NCBI RefSeq assembly: GCF_001653135.1
Contig: NZ_BDDS01000016.1
Location: 1 to 64,000, forward strand
Direction of reading: 5' to 3'
Length of the DNA: 64,000 bases
Origin: Pseudoalteromonas neustonica
GTDB taxonomy: Bacteria > Pseudomonadota > Gammaproteobacteria > Enterobacterales > Alteromonadaceae
Shown here: positions 54,963-64,000 of the stretch, in pieces
How the letters are laid out: every line of letters begins with the position of its first letter
Position numbering within the stretch: position 1 is the stretch's first letter
Notes under the pieces: model-generated
Database searches by the model: none
Told to the model about the DNA's origin: nothing
What the model saw: only the letters and a program-made list of their open reading frames with translations
Translations under genes and position numbers: made by a program

Positions 54963-57332
54963 ATGCAAAATAAAATAGATTTATCTTCTGCTCTTGAAGT
55001 AAAAACAGAACAACTGAGCATTATTAATCAGTTTTCATCAAGCTTATTACAATTAGATAGACTCGATGAACTGTTTGAATATGCCACGACAGAAGTCGTT
55101 AAACGCTTAGGTTTTGTCGATTGTGTGATATATATCGCAGATGAAAAAAATGCCACCCTTCATGAAGTCGCATCAATGGGCGTATCTAACTCAGCGAGTG
55201 ATTACTCCATAGAACGTAGTATCATTAATTTCAATCAAGGGATCACCGGTTATGTTGCATCAACAGGTCGCGCAGTAATTAGTGGCGATGTAAGTACAGA
55301 TAGCCGCTATATTGCTGATGCCCGCCCTGCCAGATCAGAGCTGTGCGTTCCATTAATTTACAAAGAGAAAATTTTAGGCGTTATTGACTGCGAACACCCA
55401 GTACACAATTACTTTACTGATGCTCATTTAGAAATTTTAACCACTGTGGCACATTTACTAAGCGCCAAAATTAATCATGTCAATACTGTAGAAAACCTAC
55501 AGCAAACAGTCAGCCAGCTAAATACGGCACAAAAGCTTGAAAGTACATTATTGCAAATTGCTAATTTGACTTACCAAGCAAATGATTTAGATACATTTTT
55601 AGAGTCACTTCATGGCATATTGACAAACCTATTAAGGGCTGACAACTTCTTAGTTGCACTTTACGATAAGCAAATAGACATTTTGGACATCGTCTATATT
55701 GTTGAGCAGGGTGTTCGCTCAAATGCTCATAAAAAAATATCAAAAGAGCAACTTAAAAATACGGCTTCATATTATTTGCTCAATTCAGAACAACCTTTAT
55801 TACTAAATAAAGAAGAATACCAACAACACATTCAAGCTGGCCATTTTAAAATGGTGGGCAGGCAGTCAGAATCGTGGCTGGGTGTCCCTTTTAAAGTAAG
55901 TGATAATATTAGTGGTGTAATTGTTGTACAGAGCTACGATAAAACACATCATTATGATGATCATGATTTAGCGCTTTTAACATACGTGAGTCGCCAGATC
56001 AGTCTGACAATTGACAGACAGCTCTCACGACAAGCACTCGAATATCGCGCCTTACATGATGAGTTAACAGGGTTGGCAAACCGCTCCTTATTGATTGATC
56101 GTATTAAGCATGCCATTTTAAAACTGACTCGTACCCCCAAAGGCACTTACCATGCTTTGCTCTACCTCGATCTTGACCGTTTTAAAAGTATTAACGATTC
56201 ACTTGGCCATGAAGTTGGTGACCATTTTTTAATCGCCATTTGTAAATCCATTAAAGCAACCATCCGTAACACAGATACCTTTGCACGATTGGGCGGCGAT
56301 GAATTTTCAATCCTTATGGAAAATATCACCCATAAAAATCAAGTAACTGAAGCACTAAAACGAATAAAAAAAGCCTTAGCTGAACCACTTAACATTGATG
56401 GGCATTTACTCCAAGCCTCAACAAGTATTGGTGTTGCTTTTTGCGATAATAAAAACGATAAAGCTTATAAGCTATTACAGCATGCTGATGCGGCTATGTA
56501 TGAGGCTAAATCGAATGGCCGCAGCCAAGTTCGCTTCTTTAATAATACCATGCGTAAAAAGCTAAAAAGTCATGCTGATATTGAAAATGATCTACAACAC
56601 GGTATTGAGCACAATGAATTTGAATTGTATTTTCAACCAATTTTTACCATTGGTGATTGTCATGTAGTTGGTTTTGAAGCTTTAGTTCGCTGGCATCACC
56701 CAACAAAAGGCTTTGTGCCACCCAATGATTTTATTCCAATTGCTGAGAATACCGGTCAAATTATTAACCTTGATCTACATCTGCTTGAGCTGGCTGCTAA
56801 ACAAATTTCAACTTGGCAACAACAGGGAAAGCGCTTTTTACGGATCACTGTCAATGTGTCGTCACGGCACTTTGCGAGTCTTGATTTCGTCTCACAAATT
56901 CATGCAATTTATAATACCTATCAACTGCCTTTAGGTTCTTTGTGTTTAGAAATAACTGAGTCAGGATTAATAGAGAACCTTGAGCTGGCAACCAAAATTA
57001 TTGAAGGTCTATCACCATTAAAAGTTAAACTGTGCTTAGATGATTTTGGTACAGGCTATTCAGCACTTGGCTATTTACATCAGCTCCCTATCCATGTGCT
57101 AAAAATTGATAAAAGCTTTATTGATCACCTCAAAGACACGCCAACTCCACTTGTTGACGCTATTTTATCATTGGCATCATCACTTGAACTTGATGTAGTT
57201 GCTGAAGGCATTGAAACCCAACAACAATTAACCACACTACAACAAACAAAATGTAATTACGGGCAAGGTTTTCTAAAAGCCAAACCATTGCCTGCATGCC
57301 AAGCTATCCTCTTAATTGATCAACCACTTTAA
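54963..57332 (+). CDS. GAF-GAF-GGDEF-EAL cyclic di-GMP enzyme
   Basis: The 789-residue cytoplasmic protein has two GAF-type sensor domains (about residues 15-170 and 195-350), a GGDEF domain with an intact RLGGDEF site (near residue 445), and an EAL domain with FEALVRW and LDDFGTGYSALGYL, both complete. Synthesis and breakdown of cyclic di-GMP are therefore both possible, switched by GAF ligands. The ATG at 54963 is a reasonable start. It is monocistronic, followed by a terminator shared with the convergent yjiH-like gene. Confidence 0.94.
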   Translation: MQNKIDLSSALEVKTEQLSIINQFSSSLLQLDRLDELFEYATTEVVKRLGFVDCVIYIADEKNATLHEVASMGVSNSASDYSIERSIINFNQGITGYVASTGRAVISGDVSTDSRYIADARPARSELCVPLIYKEKILGVIDCEHPVHNYFTDAHLEILTTVAHLLSAKINHVNTVENLQQTVSQLNTAQKLESTLLQIANLTYQANDLDTFLESLHGILTNLLRADNFLVALYDKQIDILDIVYIVEQGVRSNAHKKISKEQLKNTASYYLLNSEQPLLLNKEEYQQHIQAGHFKMVGRQSESWLGVPFKVSDNISGVIVVQSYDKTHHYDDHDLALLTYVSRQISLTIDRQLSRQALEYRALHDELTGLANRSLLIDRIKHAILKLTRTPKGTYHALLYLDLDRFKSINDSLGHEVGDHFLIAICKSIKATIRNTDTFARLGGDEFSILMENITHKNQVTEALKRIKKALAEPLNIDGHLLQASTSIGVAFCDNKNDKAYKLLQHADAAMYEAKSNGRSQVRFFNNTMRKKLKSHADIENDLQHGIEHNEFELYFQPIFTIGDCHVVGFEALVRWHHPTKGFVPPNDFIPIAENTGQIINLDLHLLELAAKQISTWQQQGKRFLRITVNVSSRHFASLDFVSQIHAIYNTYQLPLGSLCLEITESGLIENLELATKIIEGLSPLKVKLCLDDFGTGYSALGYLHQLPIHVLKIDKSFIDHLKDTPTPLVDAILSLASSLELDVVAEGIETQQQLTTLQQTKCNYGQGFLKAKPLPACQAILLIDQPL

Positions 57333-57341
57333 ATAGCTCAC

Positions 57342-57370
57342 AAAAAAGCCCCGATAAACAGGGCTTTTTT
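57342..57370. terminator. Bidirectional terminator
   Basis: aaaaaagccc-cgataaaca-gggctttttt is a perfect 10-bp stem with A and T tracts on either side, between two convergent genes. Confidence 0.92.
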
Positions 57371-57387
57371 GTATCTGAGTCTCTAAA

Positions 57388-58776
57388 TCAACCAACTAAC
57401 CAATGTGCCATAAGCGCTATCACCGGAAGTGTTACCAAGGTTCTCAGGATAAAGATTGTGAACAACTCCAAAATGTTCACGGGGATTTTACTGCCCAGTA
57501 ATAGTGCACCTACTTCCGACATATAAATTAATTGCGTCACGCTCATTGCGGCAATGATAAAACGCGTTACATCACTTTCAATCGAACCTGCCGCTAAAAT
57601 TGATGGAATAAACATATCGGCAAAACCAACCATAATTGTTTGCGCAGCGGCTTCAGCTTCAGGCACTTGTAATAACTCTAAAAACGGAATGAATGGCATA
57701 CCTAAATATTGAAAAACCGGCGTATATTCGGCAATAATCAATGCAAATGTACCCACAGCCATTACAACTGGTAATACAGCAAACACCATATCAAGCGCGT
57801 TATGAACGCCTTCTTTTAATGTTCCCTTTAACCCGGGTGCTTTTTCAGCCTTAGCTAATGCAACATCCAATGAATGCTTAAATAACGTTTTACCTTCAGG
57901 TACTAATTCAGCGTTAACATCAGGCTTCGTACCGTCAATTAATAAGTCTTTTTTAAAGCGTAACGGTGGTAATCGAGGCACTATAATCGCGGCCACAACC
58001 CCGGCTAAACATACCGTTGCATAAAATGGGGCAAATAGGTATTCCAGTTTTACTTGGCCAATAACCACTAAACAAAAAGTGATTGAAACAGCAGAGAAAG
58101 TGGTACCAATTATCGCAGCTTCACGTTGTGTATAGTATTTATCTTCATATTGACGCGCGGTCATTAAAATTCCTACGCTACCATCACCCAACCAAGAGGC
58201 AACACAGTTAACCGCACTACGCCCTGGCACCCCAAATAATGGACGCATCACTTTCGTTAATAAAGTCCCCACTAATTCAAGTAAACCAAAGTTAAGCAAT
58301 AAAGGAAGTAATAAACCCGCTAAAATAAATACCGAAAATAATACAGGCAGTAAATCTTTTAATACCAGCAGCCCTGTATTTTCAGACGTTATCGCATGAG
58401 GTCCAACTTGAAAGTAAGTTAATAGCACAAACAGCATACCTAGTAGCCTAGTGACTAACCAAATCCAACTCACATTAAACAAATGATTAAGTAAGCGAAA
58501 TTTTGTTAAGCTTTTTGGCTTTAGTATACTGAATATAATCGACATTACGCCTGCAACACAAATAACAAACGCGATCAGACCTAAAGCAATATCTGCAAAT
58601 GAAGCCTGCACTGCTTTAGCCATTACCGCGATTGGTATCGTCATGATCTCGCCAGATGGAACCGGTGTCATAAATAAGAACACGCCAATCAAAGAGGGGA
58701 CTAAAAAGGCAAACCATACTCTTAAATCGTAGCTCTTTTGATGCTGCTGCGGGCTGGGTGAGTTTAACTTAGACAT
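57388..58776 (-). CDS. YjiH-family (nucleoside-recognition/Gate) membrane protein
   Basis: The 462-residue protein has about nine or ten membrane helices. It carries the Gate-domain segment GRSAVNCVASWLGDGSVGIL, FSAVSITFCLVVIGQVKLEY and the C-terminal QLIYMSEVGALLLGSKIPVN, features of the YjiH/SpmA/nucleoside-recognition group. E. coli YjiH works with the small protein YjiG; no YjiG-like partner is adjacent. The transport substrate is unknown. It starts 67 bp after the bamC terminator and shares a terminator with the GGDEF-EAL gene. Confidence 0.85.
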   Translation of the reverse strand: MSKLNSPSPQQHQKSYDLRVWFAFLVPSLIGVFLFMTPVPSGEIMTIPIAVMAKAVQASFADIALGLIAFVICVAGVMSIIFSILKPKSLTKFRLLNHLFNVSWIWLVTRLLGMLFVLLTYFQVGPHAITSENTGLLVLKDLLPVLFSVFILAGLLLPLLLNFGLLELVGTLLTKVMRPLFGVPGRSAVNCVASWLGDGSVGILMTARQYEDKYYTQREAAIIGTTFSAVSITFCLVVIGQVKLEYLFAPFYATVCLAGVVAAIIVPRLPPLRFKKDLLIDGTKPDVNAELVPEGKTLFKHSLDVALAKAEKAPGLKGTLKEGVHNALDMVFAVLPVVMAVGTFALIIAEYTPVFQYLGMPFIPFLELLQVPEAEAAAQTIMVGFADMFIPSILAAGSIESDVTRFIIAAMSVTQLIYMSEVGALLLGSKIPVNILELFTIFILRTLVTLPVIALMAHWLVG

Positions 58777-58792
58777 ATTTTCAACCTGTTAA

Positions 58793-58827
58793 AACCACAA
58801 AAAGAGCCAAATGCTCTTTTTGTGGTT
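58793..58827 (-). terminator. Terminator after bamC
   Basis: aaccacaaaaagagc-caaat-gctctttttgtggtt is a perfect 15-bp stem directly after bamC. It should strongly separate bamC from the gene downstream. Confidence 0.9.
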
Positions 58828-58843
58828 ATTATTTTATTTTTGA

Positions 58844-59902
58844 TTAAATTTTAATACCGCGCTGACGCAAGGCATTTTCTAATGCTTGTTGTAGATCGTT
58901 CATAGTGCCAGGCTCCAATGTTGCCCCATTATCATCCATCCAAGTTAAACTAGTGCCGCCCTCTTTCGTTCGGCTAACGAGTATTTGGTATTGCCCTTCA
59001 TCAATTGGTAATTCAGCAAGTTCATCACCCCAAATTGAATCCCAGACGCTTGATTCAGGCTTTTTATAGTCAGCCGTTATAAGGCCTTTTTCTTGGTTTA
59101 TCTCTACAATTGTAAAAGATAAGCGCTCTAAGAAACCAGAAAAGCGCTCAAAAATAACTGAGTAATCTTGCTCTGTTACCAATGCCGCATTGCCTTTATT
59201 ATCAAAGCCCATCTCAAGAGAAATAATGCCTTGCTGCTTACGCATTTCAACCTGAAGCTGACGGTAGCGATAATCAAATTCAGCAATTACTTGATTTAAT
59301 GCACGTACTTCTAACTGTTGCTGCAAAAGCGGCGTTAGTTTTTCACTTGTACTTTTATAATCAACCAGTTTAGAACTCAACGAAGCTGTTCGCTGGTGTG
59401 ATTTTTCTTCCAATGTAAAAATAAAACGCTGTTGTGATACAGGCGCACTATCAGCAAACCAGCCATCATCTGGTTTTATAATTGAGTACCAATCGGTTTC
59501 AATCGTACCCGTTGTATTATCTTCTTTTTGCACTCGTGTTTGTTGTTCAGCCAAAACAGCTTTAACCGATTCAGTGATAAATTTATTTAAATCGACAATG
59601 CCGTCATTTTTATCAAAAAATACACGCGCTTGTTTATCCGTTTCTTCAACCCAGCTACCTTTAGCTACAGTTAAAACCTGTGCTGGCGGGCGGTAATTTG
59701 TGGAATCTGGATTATTATCATAAGCAGCCACTTCCATTTTATAAGTGGGGTCTTGCGCTGGTTGCGCCAATTGCCCAGGCACCTGTACTGGTGCAGTTGC
59801 ACGATAATTACGTTTATGATGCGCTTCATCAGTAAAAACACTACATCCTGACAAGCCTACCAATACACTCACTGCAAGCGCTTTTGGGATCCAATACTGC
59901 AC
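58844..59902 (-). CDS. bamC: Outer-membrane assembly lipoprotein BamC
   Basis: The 352-residue lipoprotein has a signal peptide ending in the lipobox GLSGC (Cys near residue 20), an unstructured N-terminal stretch (RNYRATAPVQVPGQLAQPAQ) and two helix-grip domains, the NlpB/BamC arrangement. It is an accessory component of the BAM complex that inserts beta-barrel proteins into the outer membrane. In E. coli it lies in dapA-bamC next to divergent gcvR-bcp; here gcvR follows directly and dapA is absent from the gap. Confidence 0.93.
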   Translation of the reverse strand: MQYWIPKALAVSVLVGLSGCSVFTDEAHHKRNYRATAPVQVPGQLAQPAQDPTYKMEVAAYDNNPDSTNYRPPAQVLTVAKGSWVEETDKQARVFFDKNDGIVDLNKFITESVKAVLAEQQTRVQKEDNTTGTIETDWYSIIKPDDGWFADSAPVSQQRFIFTLEEKSHQRTASLSSKLVDYKSTSEKLTPLLQQQLEVRALNQVIAEFDYRYRQLQVEMRKQQGIISLEMGFDNKGNAALVTEQDYSVIFERFSGFLERLSFTIVEINQEKGLITADYKKPESSVWDSIWGDELAELPIDEGQYQILVSRTKEGGTSLTWMDDNGATLEPGTMNDLQQALENALRQRGIKI

Positions 59903-60253
59903 AGATAATTCTCCTTAGCATACCCTTAATTGTTTTAACAAATATATGAGTGGGTTATGCCGATTTGGTTCAGTGTAAAATCAAGATTAACTTTACATTT
60001 CTTATTTTTATGCAAAACCCGTTGTTTTGAAGAGCCACTCAATAAATATTATGAGCGCGGTTATGCAAAATTTTAACTATGGTACTTTCCCATGCCACTA
60101 AAAACAAGAAACACCGTGATTTTATACGGTGTAAATTAAGGTGCTCTGTAGTTTAGCACCTAATTTGTGTTAAACTTCGCCGCCATACAGCCACTATTAC
60201 TGGCTTAGCTCGCGCTGTCTGTTGTAATAAACATAACTTAGGTATTTGAATTT
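59903..60253. promoter_or_regulatory. Divergent promoter region bamC/gcvR
   Basis: About 350 bp without a gene. caccgt-gattttat-acggtg (around 60112-60131) is a 6-bp-arm stem in the leader of gcvR. No dapA gene or remnant is present where relatives have it. Confidence 0.5.
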
Positions 60254-60787
60254 ATGACTGTTTTTTCAAACCATCAGATCGTATTAACTGCAATTGGCGA
60301 AGATCGCCCTGGTATTGTTAGTGAATTAACCCAATTAGTCAGTGACTGTCATTGCAACATCATCGACAGCCGCATTGCCATCTTAGGGAATGAATTTACG
60401 TTTATTATGTTGTTATCTGGTGACATGTCTGCAATAAGCCGAATTGAACACACCTTGCCTCTCAAAGGCATGGAGTTAGGTTTGCTGACTATGATGAAGC
60501 GCACAGCCAGTCATAAACAAAGTGAATTTTGTGCAGGCTATACGCTCGAGTACACTGGTATAGACACCCCTGGCACACTTAGTAAAGTAACTCGCTTCTT
60601 TGCAGATAATCAAATTAGCATTTGTTCTCTAAAATCAGATACGTTTGATGAAGATGAGCATGTAAAAATGCGCTGTGAAATTGAGTTTAATATTCCCGTA
60701 GACGTTGACATTGATACCTTTAAAGTTCAATTTGAGGATCTATCACGCACCCTTAACGTAGACTATATTTTTAGACGCATTCGATAA
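60254..60787 (+). CDS. gcvR: GcvR glycine-cleavage regulator, double ACT domain
   Basis: The 177-residue protein has two ACT domains, the first starting VLTAIGEDRPGIVSELTQLV and the second YTLEYTGIDTPGTLSKVTRF. This is the GcvR arrangement; in E. coli GcvR binds glycine and restrains GcvA control of glycine cleavage. It is directly upstream of bcp, the conserved gcvR-bcp pair. Regulation of the gcv operon in this organism is inferred by family. Confidence 0.92.
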   Translation: MTVFSNHQIVLTAIGEDRPGIVSELTQLVSDCHCNIIDSRIAILGNEFTFIMLLSGDMSAISRIEHTLPLKGMELGLLTMMKRTASHKQSEFCAGYTLEYTGIDTPGTLSKVTRFFADNQISICSLKSDTFDEDEHVKMRCEIEFNIPVDVDIDTFKVQFEDLSRTLNVDYIFRRIR

Positions 60788-60797
60788 GGAATAAACC

Positions 60798-61184
60798 ATG
60801 AATACAATCAGTCCATTACAAGCAGGCGATAAAGCGCCTAGCTTTAGCTTACAAAACCAAGATGGTGAGCTAATCGTTCTTGAAGAGTTATTGAAAGACC
60901 AGCAAGTACTCGTGTACTTTTATCCAAAAGCATCAACACCTGGCTGCACTGTGCAAGCTGAAAACCTACGAGATGAAAAAGACGTATTAGCGCAATTAAA
61001 TACACGCGTTGTTGGTATAAGCCCTGACCCGGTTAAAAAATTAAAGAACTTTGAAACGAAAAAAGACCTTAATTTTGACCTACTCTCAGACGAAGATCAC
61101 GCCATTGCTGAAGCATTTGGTGTATGGGGCTATAAAAAATTCATGGGCAAAGAATACGACGGTATTCATTTATACCCCCATTAA
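60798..61184 (+). pseudogene. bcp: Peroxiredoxin Bcp/PrxQ, 3' end replaced by an inserted element
   Basis: The frame runs normally through the peroxidatic site STPGCTVQAENLRDE and VVGISPDP up to KKFMGKEYDGIH, then ends LYPH and stop at residue 128. Bcp proteins are about 150-156 residues and continue after DGIH with the last strand and helix. The break is followed within 105 bp by a tyrosine recombinase gene, so I infer integration of a mobile element in the gene. Peroxidase activity may be reduced or lost. The resolving Cys seen in E. coli Bcp is absent. Confidence 0.8.
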
Positions 61185-61288
61185 TATTATGCACACTACA
61201 TACTAAAAAGTTAATCCCTCCTTTCTAAAACTCAATTTTACTACTACGATTAAAAACTGCACAGTCTTAATGGACAAAGTACGTTTTT
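61185..61288. other. Element boundary (probable attL side)
   Basis: About 100 bp between the broken bcp gene and the recombinase start. The gene-like sequence ends near 61165 after ggtattcat. Short direct repeats of this border should recur at the far end of the element, outside the window. Confidence 0.45.
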
Positions 61289-62533
61289 ATGGATCAATTC
61301 AGTTCTTATATTGTCGCTAATGAATACGTTGATCTATCAAAGTCTTTATTGAATGAAGATGAAGGAGTCTGGTTATCTGTAAACAAGCTTCATAGTGGCG
61401 TAGTTGCATTAGATGAAAAAATGACAGTACTCCCATTAATTTCTGAATTTCTATCCTATAGCTTACGAAACAACAAAATAAGCCGCCACACGGCAAAAAC
61501 GTACGCTAAGAATCTGAGTTATTTTTTGGCTTATCTTAAAAATAGAAAAGAATTTAAAAAAACTCACCTTGATGAAGCATTCCTTACGGTATCAAAATTT
61601 GTTATCGAAGAATATTTAGCGGAATTAAGAACTAAATATGATTTGTCTACTGCAACAGTCCGAAATAGAGATGCAACACTTCAAGCATTCATCCACAAAT
61701 TCCTCTATCAAAATCACGAGCTACGAAACGCATATATTGAGAAAAGCCCGTATTCAAATGGGTTAATAAGTGGGCCCGTAAAGCAAAAGCTTGTCATTTC
61801 ATGCTCTTTAGATGAGTTAACAAAATTAATAATACAAAGTGGCTCAGAGCGTGAAAGGCTCATTATTCAGTTTATTTTTGATTCTGGGGTTAGAAGATCA
61901 GAGTTACTAAACATAACCAAACAAGATATAGAAGATGCTATAGAGTTTAATAGTCAAAAGTTGATACACCAAAATACGGACATGCCAGTAATATCACCCT
62001 ACGCCCCACTTTCTATACAAGGTGTGAAAGGCAGACATAACAATACTAAGCAAAGAATGACCTTGGTAAGTCGAGCTGTTTTAAACCGTATAATGAGATA
62101 CCATGCCTCCCCCCTATACAAAAAGCATTCAAGAAAGTATTCATCCCTATCAGAAACCCCTGCATTCTTTAATGCCGAAGGACGCCCGATTACCCCCAAA
62201 TGCCTGTCTAAGCTATTGGATAGACTATCAGAGCGTGCATTAAAAAAAGGTATGCTATCCAAGCCTATGTCACCGCACAAATTAAGGCATGGTTACGCAT
62301 ACGATTTACTTCAATCACCTGACATAGGACAAACCTACGTGGACAGGCTTGCTGTAGTGCAAAAATCACTTGGCCATGCATTCTTAAGTAGTACTGAGGT
62401 TTACACAAAAATACCTTCAGAACTATATAAAACAATAACTAATAGCGACGGTGAGTTATTAACTAAAGCGGATAGAATGGAAAGGCTTGTCAAAAGCACA
62501 CAACTTAAAATATCACTTAAGGACAAGAAATGA
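61289..62533 (+). CDS. Tyrosine recombinase/integrase 1
   Basis: The 414-residue protein has an N-terminal SAM-like DNA-binding region (NKISRHTAKTYAKNLSYFLA, about residues 58-77) and a catalytic domain with all main residues: Arg in DSGVRRSELL, HKLRH in SPHKLRHGYAYD, LGH in QKSLGHAFLSS, and the nucleophile Tyr in TEVYTKI. The gene ends ATGA-coupled with a second recombinase. Paired or tripled recombinases of this kind drive genomic islands that integrate at a chosen site, here bcp. Confidence 0.93.
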   Translation: MDQFSSYIVANEYVDLSKSLLNEDEGVWLSVNKLHSGVVALDEKMTVLPLISEFLSYSLRNNKISRHTAKTYAKNLSYFLAYLKNRKEFKKTHLDEAFLTVSKFVIEEYLAELRTKYDLSTATVRNRDATLQAFIHKFLYQNHELRNAYIEKSPYSNGLISGPVKQKLVISCSLDELTKLIIQSGSERERLIIQFIFDSGVRRSELLNITKQDIEDAIEFNSQKLIHQNTDMPVISPYAPLSIQGVKGRHNNTKQRMTLVSRAVLNRIMRYHASPLYKKHSRKYSSLSETPAFFNAEGRPITPKCLSKLLDRLSERALKKGMLSKPMSPHKLRHGYAYDLLQSPDIGQTYVDRLAVVQKSLGHAFLSSTEVYTKIPSELYKTITNSDGELLTKADRMERLVKSTQLKISLKDKK

Positions 62534-64000
62534 CAAAAAGAAAAACAAGCTTAAGTGAATGGGATACACTAGTTGATACACCTTTAACTTGCATTGAAGA
62601 TTTAGCGCTGCCCTCCCAAGCCTTACCTTATCGACAATTGACACATTTATTTGCATCAGTTTATAAAACAAAGGTAAGCCGCTCCTATAAAGATGATGTT
62701 CATGCTACACACTCTCATGTTACTGAACTTATGAAAGAAAAGTTTGGTAATCAACCAATTTATTTGACTAAAGTACTGAATGAATTTTCATTAGATGATT
62801 TTCATGCATATTTGAAAAACTGTATGTTGCTCGACAAGATACATAACCGGTATGCAAACGTTTTGCAAAGTACCTATAAGAACGTTCTGAATAAAGCTAT
62901 AGAGCTCAAAGTTCCAAACTTTAAAAGGTTTTATTTACCAAGTTCTTTTTGCTACCAAACAAGAGTAACCGAACGCTACAAACCATATAGTAAGAATGAG
63001 AGAAGAAAAATTGATGAGGCTATTGAAGTTGAAATAGACAAAGCTTTAAAACTCCTTATTCCTTATGAGAAAACAGGAAGAGGTAGAGCTATTCTCGATG
63101 ATGACTGTATGCTCTTAGAGGATGTAGAGAACTTAACACTAGATGATGCTCGTTGGATTTTTGAGAATAAAATGGGATGTATTCCCGTTACTAATAGTTA
63201 TGGTTTTCGAGGTAAACGAGCCTATAGAGCTTTCTACCAAATCATTAAAGACAATGGTGCTTATTATCAAAATGTATATGAATCTTGGGGAGTTTTAAGT
63301 AAGGTTACAATGAATCATTTACTTCCATTTTTGCTGAAACTGTTAAAAGTCACAGGTATGAATGTTGAGTCAATTTATAACCTTGAAATTGACGACTTAG
63401 TAGACTCACACCCTGCAACTGGGAAACCTTGTTTAAGGTATTGGAAGAACCGCTCTGATGGCCAGAAGTTATATCACTTAGATATATTCAAGGCTGACCT
63501 TCAATGGCTAACCCGTAGCCAAAGTGAACAAGTGAAAGAAATATTTAATAATGTTTTGTTGCTAACATCAAAAGTAAGAGAAAAGGCACCTTTAGAGCAT
63601 AAAAATAAACTATGGTTATTTGAAACATACAACGGTTTAATCAAATGCCTTCCCGTTATGTATCACCTTTCAATGGCTATAAAAACCTTTTCTGCGGAAC
63701 ACGAGCTTTTTAAACAAAATAGTAACGAGTTACTTTTAGAGACAACAAGGTTTAGGCCTACATTTATCAGCGACCTAATAGGGGAAGGAGTTTCAATTAG
63801 GGAAGTACAGCTACTAATGAGTCATAAAAATCTCTATACAACAATGCGCTACCTAGATATTCATGATTTTGGGCAGACCGCGAGAATAAAAATTAAAGAT
63901 AAATTGATAGAACTTCACAGCAACATTAGCTCTTCAGTTAGTAGTAAACCTCATAAAAAGGTAGGCAACAAAGAGTCGCTACCCATGTCAACCCCATTAG
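62530..64000 (+). CDS. Second tyrosine recombinase-like protein (runs off the window)
   Basis: From ATG 62530, overlapping the first recombinase stop, an open frame of at least 490 codons runs to the window end. Near its C-terminal part it shows the recombinase core in divergent form: LETTRFRPTFISDLIGEG, VSIREVQLLMSHKNLYTTM and RYLD, with the Tyr nucleophile but RFRP in place of HxLRH and SH in place of GH. The N-terminal half has no motif I recognise. It probably forms a heteromeric integration complex with its partner. Confidence 0.8.
   Translation, partial: MTKRKTSLSEWDTLVDTPLTCIEDLALPSQALPYRQLTHLFASVYKTKVSRSYKDDVHATHSHVTELMKEKFGNQPIYLTKVLNEFSLDDFHAYLKNCMLLDKIHNRYANVLQSTYKNVLNKAIELKVPNFKRFYLPSSFCYQTRVTERYKPYSKNERRKIDEAIEVEIDKALKLLIPYEKTGRGRAILDDDCMLLEDVENLTLDDARWIFENKMGCIPVTNSYGFRGKRAYRAFYQIIKDNGAYYQNVYESWGVLSKVTMNHLLPFLLKLLKVTGMNVESIYNLEIDDLVDSHPATGKPCLRYWKNRSDGQKLYHLDIFKADLQWLTRSQSEQVKEIFNNVLLLTSKVREKAPLEHKNKLWLFETYNGLIKCLPVMYHLSMAIKTFSAEHELFKQNSNELLLETTRFRPTFISDLIGEGVSIREVQLLMSHKNLYTTMRYLDIHDFGQTARIKIKDKLIELHSNISSSVSSKPHKKVGNKESLPMSTPL

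Overview
The window looks like a chromosome segment of a marine gammaproteobacterium of the Alteromonadales, most likely Pseudoalteromonas or a close relative. This rests on the housekeeping blocks (gltBD; dnaX-ybaB-recR; htpG-adk; bamC/gcvR/bcp; prkA-yeaH-spoVR), the TtpC-type TonB system with a DUF3450 protein, moderate-to-low GC, and several families of short interspersed repeats. No tRNA, rRNA or CRISPR array was seen.

Layout. 1-480: the edge of a chromosomal integron: the 3' end of a cassette ORF, a complete VCR-like attC site, and two tandem 142-bp inverted-repeat-bounded elements. 481-6960: an A/T-rich island bounded by a perfect 22-bp inverted repeat. It carries a one-directional five-gene metabolic cluster (AsnO/VioC-like 2-oxoglutarate oxygenase, class III PLP enzyme, NUDIX hydrolase, EamA exporter, inositol-monophosphatase-like phosphatase) behind a LysR regulator, then an IS4-family transposase remnant that truncates a YefM-like antitoxin. 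7360-13242: gltBD, ammonia assimilation. 13243-21403: a MacB/HlyD-type ABC exporter operon followed by its probable NtrC-type response regulator and kinase, with striking palindromes upstream. 21404-24450: a MITE-like repeat and a lone TonB-dependent receptor. 24453-25648: divergent grxD and sodB. 25826-30598: prkA-yeaH-spoVR. 30661-32641: a diguanylate cyclase paired with a receiver-CheC protein. 32850-41101: exported-type tpx, adk, htpG, rluA, recR, ybaB, dnaX (with an intact -1 frameshift signal) and apt.

41328-43679 is a bufferin-type RiPP operon: a secreted precursor with six EGKCG-EGKCG modules (12 cysteines), an MNIO/DUF692 modifying enzyme, its DUF2063 partner and a 40-residue membrane protein. 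It was probably built to bind a metal such as copper. 44042-46483: dusC, a DksA-like protein and an unknown lipoprotein. 46547-51518: a six-gene TonB2-type energising operon (DUF3450, TtpC, ExbB, ExbD, TonB, TPR protein). 51980-54560: an orphan NarL-type regulator, a cold-shock protein and pyrC. 54963-60787: a dual GAF-GGDEF-EAL protein, a YjiH-family membrane protein, bamC and gcvR. At 60798-61184 bcp is cut short, and from 61289 to the window end an incoming element with two tandem tyrosine recombinases begins.

The most interesting content is the 12-cysteine bufferin operon, the repeat-bounded oxygenase/PLP-enzyme/exporter cluster next to the integron, the dnaX frameshift site, and the several MITE-like repeat families. 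All functional calls come from reading motifs by eye. No database search was run.
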